The notes under the pieces: generated by a model
Told to the model about the DNA's origin: nothing
Seen by the model: the letters and a program-made list of their open reading frames with translations, nothing else
Databases searched by the model: none
Program-made: the position numbers and the translations under genes
From: Chryseobacterium viscerum
GTDB taxonomy: Bacteria > Bacteroidota > Bacteroidia > Flavobacteriales > Weeksellaceae
Direction of reading: 5' to 3'
Assembly: GCF_002899945.2 (NCBI RefSeq)
Contig: NZ_PPEG02000009.1
Span: forward strand, 177,337-241,336
Length of the DNA: 64,000 bases
In this document: in pieces, positions 26,445-35,241 of the stretch
How positions within the stretch are numbered: the stretch's first letter is position 1
Layout: each line of letters starts with the position of its first letter

Positions 26445-29400
26445 ATGATGAACCATTCCTACAACGATAAAAGAAAATATAATCCATATAGCACACTGAA
26501 GTTTAAAGATTTCGGAATTAAAATGTGGGCATTGACAATGCTTATGCTATTTGGCTTGCAATCTATTTCTGTGAAATCGCAGCAATACCCTGTAAAATTA
26601 GTACCCGTAGTAATTCCACCGTACAGTATGCGTTTAGGCGACTACGCTACTTCTACAGATAACAAATTACAGCTGCAGGTGTTGATGACCGATTTGATGG
26701 AGCCACAACACCAAACCGGTATCAAGTTCACTTTGGAAGCAGGATTAAATGCTGCTCCTTTTGCACAAAGCAATGAATTTGTTGTAGGAATGAACCCTTT
26801 TCTTCTGTATCCGGGAAGTAACGTTACGCTTACCAATGTAGATTTAAGAGCTTTATTTGAATTACAGAATTTAGGAGGAATCAATGCAGTTCAGTACGCT
26901 CAGCCTTTATCAGACGGAGTTTATCGGTTCTGCTTTCAGGCGTATGATTATTACACCAAAAACAATCTTTCATCCAAAACCTGTGCAACGGTATTTCTTA
27001 CACAGTACGATCCACCAATGCTTAATCTTCCGCAAAATGCTGAGAAAGTACAGGCAATGTCTCCGTATGCTGGAGGAAGCGGAATTGTCTTTCAATGGAT
27101 GCCAAGGCAAATTGCAAACAATACCAGATACATTTTTACGCTAAAAGAATTGTGGGATGCAGGACAATCTCCAATTTCAGGATTTTTGTCTTCCCCACCA
27201 CTTTGGCAGGAAGAAACCTATGCACCAACATTGTATTACGGATTGGATAAAACCCAGCTTATTCCAGGGAAAAGATATGCTTGGCAGGTTCAAGCCAAAA
27301 GCGGAAATCCTGTTTTGGGAGCCAACCCAACAGAGGACAACGGAGTTTACAAAAACAATGGACTTTCTGAAATATTTTATTTTGATTACGTAGAAAACTG
27401 TACTATTCCGACGTTTTTGATGGCAAAAAATATAGGAAGAGGAAGGGTTGAGATCAGCTGGAGCATCGGTGCACAACCTGCAGGTTTATACCAAGTACAA
27501 TACCGAAAAAGAGACAGCAATACAGAATGGATGACCCAGCAAAGTTACCAATCTCCGGCAACTCTTACAGGTTTGGAAGACCTTACGGAATACGAATACC
27601 GTGTAGGTTCTGTTTGTGGTAATACAGATGGTAATACTTCGGGAAATGCGTACTCTTACAGCGCAATACAATATTTTACGACCAATGCCAATGATGTAGA
27701 TAATAACTATCAATGCGGGATAATGCCTGCAATTGACATTGCCAACAAAAATCCTTTGCAGACCATGTTGGGTGTCAATGAAGTATTTACTGCAGGAGAT
27801 TTCCCTGTTACGGTACTTTCTGCGCAAGGAAGTAATGGCATCTATAGTGGTATAGGTTATATTGTAGTTCCTTATTTAGCCGATACCAAGGTGAAAGTAA
27901 GCTTCAATAATATTATGCTTAATACCGACAAGAAATTAATTGAAGGTATTATTGAAACCACGTATGATCCTAATGAAACAGCGGTAAATTATGCTTCTGG
28001 AGGACTGGGAGAAACATTTGGTGATGCAGGCGTGAAGGATGTTTTTGTCAATTTCCCAATTGGCGGTATTACCTATTCTGCGACGCCTCCTCCTGGTAAA
28101 ATAACCATTACAGGAAGCGATGGAGGTTCCGGAAGTGGTAGTACGACCGAATATCCTGGCGGTAAAGATTACACATTTATTGATCCAGACGGCAATATCT
28201 GGACGGTTGATGAAAACGGAAATATTACCGGACCTCAAAAAGCAGCTGAAGGTGGTGCATCTACATCATCTAATACCGATGGCGTAACGGGAAGTGGAAA
28301 CAACGCTACCATCAACCAATACACAGCAAAAGGCATTAAAATAGAATGGAAGGAAATTCCGTATATAAATGAGCAGACTCCACACACTAAATTTGCTTAC
28401 GATACGCAGGAAAAAACAAAACTGCCGACCAACAAATATCCTTCTGTAAAAGATTCGGAGAACAATACGGTTTCTGTTCCTTACAAAGCAACAGTAAACA
28501 AACAGACAGAAATATTTAATGCTAAAGTTAGCATTACAGACCCTGCATTGAAAGATGCTAAAATCGTCTTCAAGACATTGAGCATCGGTAAAGCGATTGA
28601 TGCTACTGAACTGAACAAAACCGATACGGAAAGAACTTACCAGCTTCAACTGAAAGGTACTTTTGATTATGCAGAAGATGAAGTAATTGCGGTATTGATG
28701 CCTAAAGACAGTATTTCCAAACAAAAAATCATCAGTAGTTTTAGATTGGTGCATTTAAGCCCGAAAACGGTAGATGTAAGTTTAGTACCATTGGATGCTG
28801 GCTCGCAATCTAAATTACAATCGCAAAGTGATAAGCTGACAAATATTTACAAAAAAATAGGAGTTGCTTTCAATGTGAAGAAAGAGCCTGTTTTAGACAT
28901 CAGCAGTGTGGTAAGCGGAGATACCATCAACAGTGAAGATGCTGAGTTGATGACCAACTATAGTACACAACAGCAACAAATCAATGCTCTTTATAAAGGT
29001 ACTGATGCACGTTATGTATTATTTGTAACCGATAAACAATCTTCTACCACGCAAAAAGGTTATATGCGTTTGAATGGTCAGTTTGGGTATGTGTACAACA
29101 ATGCACAGGACAAAACTGGAGCCCACGAGCTTGGACACGGTGTGTTTAAACTGGAACATCCTTGGAAAGCTTACGGAACTACAAAAGGAACAACTACATT
29201 GTTAATGGATGACGAAGTTTCTGGAGAAGAACTCTCGCATTTGGATTGGAAGCAGGTAAATGATCCGAAGTTTAAATTATATGCGTTTCAAGGGCAAAGT
29301 GATGGAGAAAGCTCTTTTATGCTTGGAGCTTTGAATAATATAACACCAACTACTTTATTTAATCTACCTAATCAAAACTCTTGTTTAAAATTTGCACTTG

Positions 29401-32297
29401 GAAATGGACAATTTGTAACATTTGACAATAGCACATATGCTAATTTAGAGGGCTTAAATATTGAGAATGGAATTTTAAAATCTGTTAAACTTAAAGAAAA
29501 TAATACTCTAAATAAAGCATCAGGTATTTATTCATTTTCAGTATTGTATAATAATGTTGGTAGCACTCCAGAGGGAACTCCTATTGTACAACTCTCTTAT
29601 ACTTCAGATTTAGTATGTATAAATTGTATTCTTTCAGATAGTGATATTCCTAAAATTAAAAACTTTGATAAAACAGGGAAAGAAGTTACAACTTGGTCTG
29701 GTAGTAAAGTACCACCTAAATATATTTTGGTAAAGAAAGACCAATACACGAGTTGTAATCCAGGAATATGTGTGATAACTGGAATTGATGATGATAATGT
29801 TTTTGTTACAAAAACATTATCTCAAACAGATTGCGATCAGTATAATAATGGAAACAGTTCTTCTGGTTCTCCTATGGAGAATTGTGATGGAATTAATTAT
29901 ACCACTGCAATTATTTCTCAACATGAAACAGATATTAAAAATAAAATAAATGCAGCAAAATCTTTAGTAGTTAATGAAAATACTCCTTTAAGTAGTAAAA
30001 AATATGTACATAAATTAGGTAATTATACCCTACATAAAGGAGATTTACTAGATATATTGGAAGATAGATTTAGATTACTTAACCAATATACAGGAAAAAA
30101 TATCTATTTCGTTCCTTTTTCTATGGCTCCTGATGTCGTAAATGGTAAACAATATTTTTACGATAAACAAACTGTAAACAAATTAGCTAAAAATGTATTT
30201 GAAAGTACTGGTCTTGGGGATAATGATGTATTGATAATATTGCCTTTTGATAACGGAAGGGAAGATACAAGGTGTTTGCCTTTAGGTATTGCCAAGAAAG
30301 GATCTAATGTTTTAAGAGATCAGGATATAGAAGCATTAACAGGAAACTGGAATACTAAAGTATTAAAATTATTCTCAAATGTTGAAAAGCCACTTATTGT
30401 TAATTCTTATTATCTTTTGGCAACAGGAAGGCTTGTTCAATTTGTAAATAAATCTTCAGGAAATGTAAGAGGCTATGCAGCAATTAAAGCTTTACAGTTT
30501 TTTGAGTCTAAAGGATACACTGAGATTAAGCCTATTATTGAAGGGCTACAACAACTTATCAATGTTAATGGAATGCAAATCCCTTGCTACCAAGTTTTCT
30601 CTTGTCAAAAAGAAAAATTTGACCAAGCTAATGCACTCTATGTAAAGTATACTAATCTTGAACTTAAGCAAGGAGCTTTTCAAAATAAAGATATTTGGAA
30701 TAAGATAAGTACAGATGACTTGGGCAAGTTCAGAGAGCCTTTTATGGATAAGGTAAATCAGACAGACAGACTTTGGACAGATAGTAAAGAAAAATGGACA
30801 TGGGGTTCCAAGTTCCAAATAGCAATAAATCAAAACAGTATTTTACAAGCTGATAAGCATTTTTATAACTTCAGCAAACTTGCTGTATTAGATGATGTAG
30901 TATATGCTGTATTAGATGGTGTGGGCACAATCCCTGGTTTTGATACATTTACAGATCCTGCTGGTTTTGTATATGCCGGCATTCGAGGGGATACTAATAA
31001 TACAATTATTTATGGAATTACTTCAGCCATTCCATTGGGAGGGTCAATTTATTTAAAAGAAGGGCTCCATAAAGTGGATGACCTTTGGGGGATTGTAGCT
31101 AAACAAGCAGATAATACAGACGGATTTATTTTAGACGTAAAGAAAGTTTCTGATATACAGGCAGATGAATTCCATATAAGTTCTATCAGTTATGCCAATG
31201 AGAAAGAATTAGCAGAGAAAATAAAAACCGCTGCACTTGACGATGCAAATAATTTTATTGATAAGAATTCTGTCAAGAATGCGGTTAATACACTTGCTGA
31301 TAACCTTGCGACAATTATAACAAGAATAGATAATTTGCCTAACCTTTCTGCGGCAGAAAAGAATGCACTGAAAACAGACATCAATACATCAGCTGAGTTG
31401 AAAAATCTGTTTGTAAAAAATGTAGATAAAACAGAGGAATTTTCAGATGCTTGGAAGACTGTCTTAAATGCTCGAGGAGCAAATTCTGTTCTTAAAAAAG
31501 ATGTAGCATTAATAAACAAAGTTGCTGATTTAAAGAAAAACAGTTCGTTTATGCAACATATCGGTGGAAATGAAGGTTTGGAGAAAATTATAAAAAACAA
31601 CGTACAGGCACCGTGTAAATCTTGTGGCAATAGTGGTTCTAAATATTTAAAAAATATGGATGAGTATTTAGACGATGTTGAACATTTTGTGACTAATTTT
31701 AATGACGTTTCAGATGCTCAGAGATTGATTACTGAATTGAAGAACGGAGCTCAGTATACTGTAGAAGGTGGTGCTTTTGCTGTAAGAATGTTCAAAGAAA
31801 ATCCAGGAGGATTATTTACCAAAGGACAAGTATCAGCAATTGACCTTAGATTTTCAGAAGATGTTTTAAACCGATTTGATGTTAAGTTCACAAATGGATT
31901 TGGAGAATTTAAAAGTTATCAGATTGAAAGTATAAGCAATGTAAGTATAAATCAATTCAAGCAGTATTTGGCTTCGCCTGATTTAACTAAATTAGGTGAG
32001 TTAAATTATCTCTTTGATAAAAGAAAATTATTGCAAGAGTTTGGTACTGGTTCTTCTACAGGTATTAATGAGGCAACAGATGCAATAAAAGGAAAATTCA
32101 AAACAATATTTTCCGGACCTAAAAAAGAAGAAATTTTTGATGCAATTTGGAGTAATCAGAATTTGAGAAACGATTTATTTCCAAATTTACCGCAGAATAT
32201 AACTCCGCAAGTTAAACAGCAATATTTTAATAACCAATTTAATAGCCTTATTAACTCAACAGATAGCAAAATTTATAATTTTATTAAAATAAACTAA
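26445..32297 (+). CDS. Giant polymorphic toxin-like protein: FN3, zincin metallopeptidase and C-terminal ExK nuclease-like domain
   Basis: 1950 residues. After ~25 polar residues a signal peptide ends near SVKSQQYPVKLVP; the YPVKLVPVVIPPYSMRLGDY start resembles the TANFOR-type repeat proteins of Bacteroidota. An FN3 domain lies near 322-415 and a Gly/Ser linker near 555-620. A zincin follows: H894-E895-x-x-H898 in AHELGHGVFKLEH and a Met-turn-like LLMDDEVSGEEL. Residues ~1190-1295 (GLGDNDVLIILPFDNG) recall TPM domains. The end carries D1812-x8-E1821-x-K1823 in RFDVKFTNGFGEFKSY, a PD-(D/E)xK-like pattern. There is no T9SS sorting domain. The first putative immunity gene begins one base after the stop. 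Toxin function is inferred from architecture and context. Confidence 0.78.
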   Translation: MMNHSYNDKRKYNPYSTLKFKDFGIKMWALTMLMLFGLQSISVKSQQYPVKLVPVVIPPYSMRLGDYATSTDNKLQLQVLMTDLMEPQHQTGIKFTLEAGLNAAPFAQSNEFVVGMNPFLLYPGSNVTLTNVDLRALFELQNLGGINAVQYAQPLSDGVYRFCFQAYDYYTKNNLSSKTCATVFLTQYDPPMLNLPQNAEKVQAMSPYAGGSGIVFQWMPRQIANNTRYIFTLKELWDAGQSPISGFLSSPPLWQEETYAPTLYYGLDKTQLIPGKRYAWQVQAKSGNPVLGANPTEDNGVYKNNGLSEIFYFDYVENCTIPTFLMAKNIGRGRVEISWSIGAQPAGLYQVQYRKRDSNTEWMTQQSYQSPATLTGLEDLTEYEYRVGSVCGNTDGNTSGNAYSYSAIQYFTTNANDVDNNYQCGIMPAIDIANKNPLQTMLGVNEVFTAGDFPVTVLSAQGSNGIYSGIGYIVVPYLADTKVKVSFNNIMLNTDKKLIEGIIETTYDPNETAVNYASGGLGETFGDAGVKDVFVNFPIGGITYSATPPPGKITITGSDGGSGSGSTTEYPGGKDYTFIDPDGNIWTVDENGNITGPQKAAEGGASTSSNTDGVTGSGNNATINQYTAKGIKIEWKEIPYINEQTPHTKFAYDTQEKTKLPTNKYPSVKDSENNTVSVPYKATVNKQTEIFNAKVSITDPALKDAKIVFKTLSIGKAIDATELNKTDTERTYQLQLKGTFDYAEDEVIAVLMPKDSISKQKIISSFRLVHLSPKTVDVSLVPLDAGSQSKLQSQSDKLTNIYKKIGVAFNVKKEPVLDISSVVSGDTINSEDAELMTNYSTQQQQINALYKGTDARYVLFVTDKQSSTTQKGYMRLNGQFGYVYNNAQDKTGAHELGHGVFKLEHPWKAYGTTKGTTTLLMDDEVSGEELSHLDWKQVNDPKFKLYAFQGQSDGESSFMLGALNNITPTTLFNLPNQNSCLKFALGNGQFVTFDNSTYANLEGLNIENGILKSVKLKENNTLNKASGIYSFSVLYNNVGSTPEGTPIVQLSYTSDLVCINCILSDSDIPKIKNFDKTGKEVTTWSGSKVPPKYILVKKDQYTSCNPGICVITGIDDDNVFVTKTLSQTDCDQYNNGNSSSGSPMENCDGINYTTAIISQHETDIKNKINAAKSLVVNENTPLSSKKYVHKLGNYTLHKGDLLDILEDRFRLLNQYTGKNIYFVPFSMAPDVVNGKQYFYDKQTVNKLAKNVFESTGLGDNDVLIILPFDNGREDTRCLPLGIAKKGSNVLRDQDIEALTGNWNTKVLKLFSNVEKPLIVNSYYLLATGRLVQFVNKSSGNVRGYAAIKALQFFESKGYTEIKPIIEGLQQLINVNGMQIPCYQVFSCQKEKFDQANALYVKYTNLELKQGAFQNKDIWNKISTDDLGKFREPFMDKVNQTDRLWTDSKEKWTWGSKFQIAINQNSILQADKHFYNFSKLAVLDDVVYAVLDGVGTIPGFDTFTDPAGFVYAGIRGDTNNTIIYGITSAIPLGGSIYLKEGLHKVDDLWGIVAKQADNTDGFILDVKKVSDIQADEFHISSISYANEKELAEKIKTAALDDANNFIDKNSVKNAVNTLADNLATIITRIDNLPNLSAAEKNALKTDINTSAELKNLFVKNVDKTEEFSDAWKTVLNARGANSVLKKDVALINKVADLKKNSSFMQHIGGNEGLEKIIKNNVQAPCKSCGNSGSKYLKNMDEYLDDVEHFVTNFNDVSDAQRLITELKNGAQYTVEGGAFAVRMFKENPGGLFTKGQVSAIDLRFSEDVLNRFDVKFTNGFGEFKSYQIESISNVSINQFKQYLASPDLTKLGELNYLFDKRKLLQEFGTGSSTGINEATDAIKGKFKTIFSGPKKEEIFDAIWSNQNLRNDLFPNLPQNITPQVKQQYFNNQFNSLINSTDSKIYNFIKIN

Positions 32298-32298
32298 T

Positions 32299-33330
32299 AT
32301 GAAATTTATACGAAGTAGAAATATTGAGAAAGTAAATAGTTATAGTGTATCTTTTAATAAACTACAATACATTAGTAATAATAGCTTATATCTTGAAGAT
32401 AAGTTACTAACAGACAATACCGATTGTTTGGGAATTTTCTTAAATAAAAATTTATTGATTTATTCAAATTATACAGATTACAAAACATATGTTTTCAACA
32501 TTGAGACTGATGTAATCAAGAATATAGGTCAAATGAATGTACAAAATTTAGTATATAATAATTATTACTTAGGGTATCAATATGATGATAACTTTAATTC
32601 TACAATAGTTTTACTGAATAATAATTTTGAAGTTAAACAGGACATTGATTTTAAAAATATTATCATAGAGTTTATTCATGATAAAATTGGTATTCAAAAT
32701 TATAATAGGGAGAAATTAGTTGCCTATTTGCTGCCTTCTAACAAGATTCTTTGGCAGATAGATATTTCGCAATTAAATCATACTCATAAAAAACAAGATA
32801 AAAATGTAATAGAAGCGTATAAAATTTTAGGTGTTTTTGAAAATGACCTATTAGTTATCTTAGATGATTCTAGTATCTTAAGAATAGATATTGAAACGGG
32901 AGAAATAAAAAAACGCTTCAATATGGTATTGTTTTCCGATACAGAAAACGAAGTCATTGCACAATACAATTTTATTCAGTTTCAAGATGATAAACTAATC
33001 TATTACAGATATGGTCAATATGCCGAATATGACTTAGAATCAAATAAAATTATTTACCAATTTGATATTAAAGAAGATTTGGAAAAGGAAAAGTTACACG
33101 ATAATATCCATTCTTATATTAAAGAAGATGACCTGCTTTATTTTTATATTTCGGGATTTGGTTCCTTCAGTTTTCCCTCAATCGTTGTGTTAAATACTAG
33201 AACTAGGGAGATTGTATGGAAACATATATGGGATAATCAAGATGTGTTTTATAAAGATTTTCAAAAAAGCGAAACAGCTTTGTATTTGTTAGATTCTGGA
33301 AACACCTTGCATATTTTTGAGAAGATTTGA
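32299..33330 (+). CDS. Putative immunity protein 1 (beta-propeller-like)
   Basis: 343 residues, no signal peptide, so cytoplasmic. Repeated short beta units (VILDDSSILRIDIETGEI, LIYYRYGQYAEYDLESNK, ALYLLDSGNTLHIFEKI) suggest a PQQ/WD-like propeller. It starts one base after the toxin stop, the classic place of a cognate immunity gene. Its last ~190 residues are nearly the same as those of the next gene, whereas the first ~150 differ. Neutralisation of the C-terminal nuclease-like domain is the expected role; no family name can be given. Confidence 0.7.
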   Translation: MKFIRSRNIEKVNSYSVSFNKLQYISNNSLYLEDKLLTDNTDCLGIFLNKNLLIYSNYTDYKTYVFNIETDVIKNIGQMNVQNLVYNNYYLGYQYDDNFNSTIVLLNNNFEVKQDIDFKNIIIEFIHDKIGIQNYNREKLVAYLLPSNKILWQIDISQLNHTHKKQDKNVIEAYKILGVFENDLLVILDDSSILRIDIETGEIKKRFNMVLFSDTENEVIAQYNFIQFQDDKLIYYRYGQYAEYDLESNKIIYQFDIKEDLEKEKLHDNIHSYIKEDDLLYFYISGFGSFSFPSIVVLNTRTREIVWKHIWDNQDVFYKDFQKSETALYLLDSGNTLHIFEKI

Positions 33331-33335
33331 AGCTA

Positions 33336-33424
33336 ATATTTCAAGGCTAGATACCAAACTTGATTTTGAAGATTTGATAAATGATACAAACTCTAAACTT
33401 TACAACTTTATAGAAATAAAATAA
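33336..33424 (+). pseudogene. Relic of a toxin C-terminus between the two immunity-like genes
   Basis: In the frame ending with TAA at 33422-33424, the 96-base gap reads ANISRLDTKLDFEDLIND then TNSKLYNFIEIK. This aligns with the extreme C-terminus of the 1950-residue protein, FNSLINSTDSKIYNFIKIN, to its stop codon. There is no start codon and the fragment is ~30 codons, so it cannot be a gene. It is the tail of a former toxin tip whose immunity gene (33427-34428) still follows it. Confidence 0.82.
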
Positions 33425-33426
33425 TA

Positions 33427-34428
33427 ATGTATAGATTTTCAAAAGCAATAAACAGTATAACCAAGTTTTATCTTGGTAATGAAGGGATAGTATACCAAAA
33501 AATTGATGGTAATCTTTTACTTCATGATTTGATATTAGGCAATTTTATTCAACAAATTGAAATTACTCTATTTAATAATGTTTACATTAATGATTGGGAA
33601 GGGAATTTTTCAGTTTATGATAATAAAGGAAATTTAGTAGAACAAGGTATTAATCAAGCTTTTTTTTATGTGTCTAAAGATTATGTTGGCAAACAGTATA
33701 TTGAAAATAATAATATTTACGAGTCTTTAATTGATAAAAACAATCAATTAATTTTCAGAGTTGGATTTGAAAAATTTAATTCTGAAAATGTTCTTTCAAA
33801 AAATCACTATTTTTTACTAAATAAAAATAAGAATATTGTTTGTTTGAATTTTAAAAATGAAAAAGAAAAGTGGATTTTCCATATTTCTCATAAATCTCAA
33901 CAAGGAATAGAGGTGTATAAATTTTTAGGAGTTTTTGAAAAAGACTTATTAGTTGTTTTAGACGATTCCAGCATTTTAAGAATCGATATTGAGACAGGAG
34001 AGATAAAAGATAATTTCAAAATGGTATTATTTTCTAATACAGAAAACGAAATAACTGCACAATACAATTTTATTCAATTTCAGAATGGTACGCTAATCTA
34101 TTATCGATTTGGGCAATATGCAGAATATGATTTGAAACTAAATAAAATTATCTATGAATTTGATATCAAAGAAAAATTAGAAAAGGAAAAGCTACACGAT
34201 AATATTCATTCTTATATAATAGAAGGCGACCTACTTTATTTTTATATTTCGGGATTTGGTTCCTTCAGTTTTCCATCAATCGTTGTGCTAAATATTAAGA
34301 CTAAGGAGATTGTATGGAAGCACAGTCTGGATAATTCTGATGTTTATTACAAAGATTTTCAAAAAAGTGAAACAGCTTTGTATTTATTAGATTCTGGAAA
34401 CACCTTGCATATTTTTGAGAAGGATTAG
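33427..34428 (+). CDS. Putative orphan immunity protein 2, paralogue of the preceding gene
   Basis: 333 residues, no signal peptide. The N-terminal ~145 residues (MYRFSKAINSITKFYLGNEG...) differ from its neighbour, but from KFLGVFEKDLLVVLDDSS onward the two are almost identical, including ISGFGSFSFPSIVVLN and the ending DSGNTLHIFEK. It lies 3 bases after the toxin-tail relic, exactly as the first copy lies 1 base after the live toxin. It probably protects against the toxin variant whose tail survives upstream. Propeller-like fold is inferred from repeated short strands. Confidence 0.72.
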   Translation: MYRFSKAINSITKFYLGNEGIVYQKIDGNLLLHDLILGNFIQQIEITLFNNVYINDWEGNFSVYDNKGNLVEQGINQAFFYVSKDYVGKQYIENNNIYESLIDKNNQLIFRVGFEKFNSENVLSKNHYFLLNKNKNIVCLNFKNEKEKWIFHISHKSQQGIEVYKFLGVFEKDLLVVLDDSSILRIDIETGEIKDNFKMVLFSNTENEITAQYNFIQFQNGTLIYYRFGQYAEYDLKLNKIIYEFDIKEKLEKEKLHDNIHSYIIEGDLLYFYISGFGSFSFPSIVVLNIKTKEIVWKHSLDNSDVYYKDFQKSETALYLLDSGNTLHIFEKD

Positions 34429-34497
34429 ATGAGGCACGAGCAAGATGCTCCCACCAGACGAAAAAATCTAATACTAATTTAATCAAACATCCAACAA

Positions 34498-35133
34498 ATG
34501 AATAACGAAAAATTACTCAATCAATTAGAAAATCAAGAAAATATAGCAAAAGAAAATGCTGAGGCTATTCTAAAAAATACAAATAGTAAAATATTTAAAA
34601 GTCTTTTTGAGTTTTGGCAAGGTTTGAATAGAGAATTAGCATTAGAGGAAATGTTTTTAGAATTTAAAGAAAATATATCTAAATTTTGGATAAATCCTAA
34701 GTTTAACAAAGATTTGAATCAATCATTTAATATGATTTTGTTTTCCCATTCAGGAGTCTACGGAGGAGGATTAGAAGCATTTGCACTAAATTTCCAAAAT
34801 GATTCAAATGATTTTCCGAGACTTGAAACAATGGATAGTAGAATTGAATACTTAGAAAATATTTCTTCTCTCGAAGCATTTACAATTTTTCCTCTCAATG
34901 AGTTTACTATGAAAATTCAAGGTGAAGAAAATAATTTTGACGACTGGGATGACTTAATGACAATGTACACTTTGTATGAAGCAACAGCGCACATTTTAGC
35001 TTATAAAGTTTTTTCAAAAACCAATCAGGAAAATATTTTTCAGTTAAGTTTTAGGATTGAAAAACCATTCTATTTAACAATTTCAGAACACGATTCGGGA
35101 AGCCCTGATAAAATTATATACCTGATTGAATAA
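34498..35133 (+). CDS. Unknown cytoplasmic protein, possible third immunity protein
   Basis: 211 residues, acidic, no signal peptide. Begins MNNEKLLNQLENQENIAKEN, a helical segment, followed by FNMILFSHSGVYGGGLEAFAL and NNFDDWDDLMTMYTLYEATA, and ends DSGSPDKIIYLIE. I do not recognise the family. Position after two immunity-like genes and before the apparatus genes, plus absence of export signals, makes an immunity role the leading guess. The 69 bases before it hold no gene, but on their own are more G+C-rich near 34430-34465, perhaps another recombination scar. Confidence 0.6.
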   Translation: MNNEKLLNQLENQENIAKENAEAILKNTNSKIFKSLFEFWQGLNRELALEEMFLEFKENISKFWINPKFNKDLNQSFNMILFSHSGVYGGGLEAFALNFQNDSNDFPRLETMDSRIEYLENISSLEAFTIFPLNEFTMKIQGEENNFDDWDDLMTMYTLYEATAHILAYKVFSKTNQENIFQLSFRIEKPFYLTISEHDSGSPDKIIYLIE

Positions 35134-35200
35134 TAGAAGTGAATAGTTATTATTTAAAGTAATAAAAAAATTAAACATAATTAAAAACCATATACATAAC

Positions 35201-35218
35201 GTGATGAGATTACATCAC
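35201..35218. promoter_or_regulatory. Short inverted repeat ahead of the apparatus genes
   Basis: GTGATGAGATTACATCAC, 6-bp perfect arms with a 6-base centre, 24 bases before the start of the 473-residue protein gene. It could be a regulator site; no direct support. Confidence 0.35.
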
Positions 35219-35241
35219 ATATAATATCAAAAACAACAAAG

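Noticed and set aside
26445..32297. T9SS sorting domain on the toxin carrier
   Set aside because: The C-terminus (NSTDSKIYNFIKIN) lacks the NPxxG/strand/K pattern; only the SprB-repeat protein has it.
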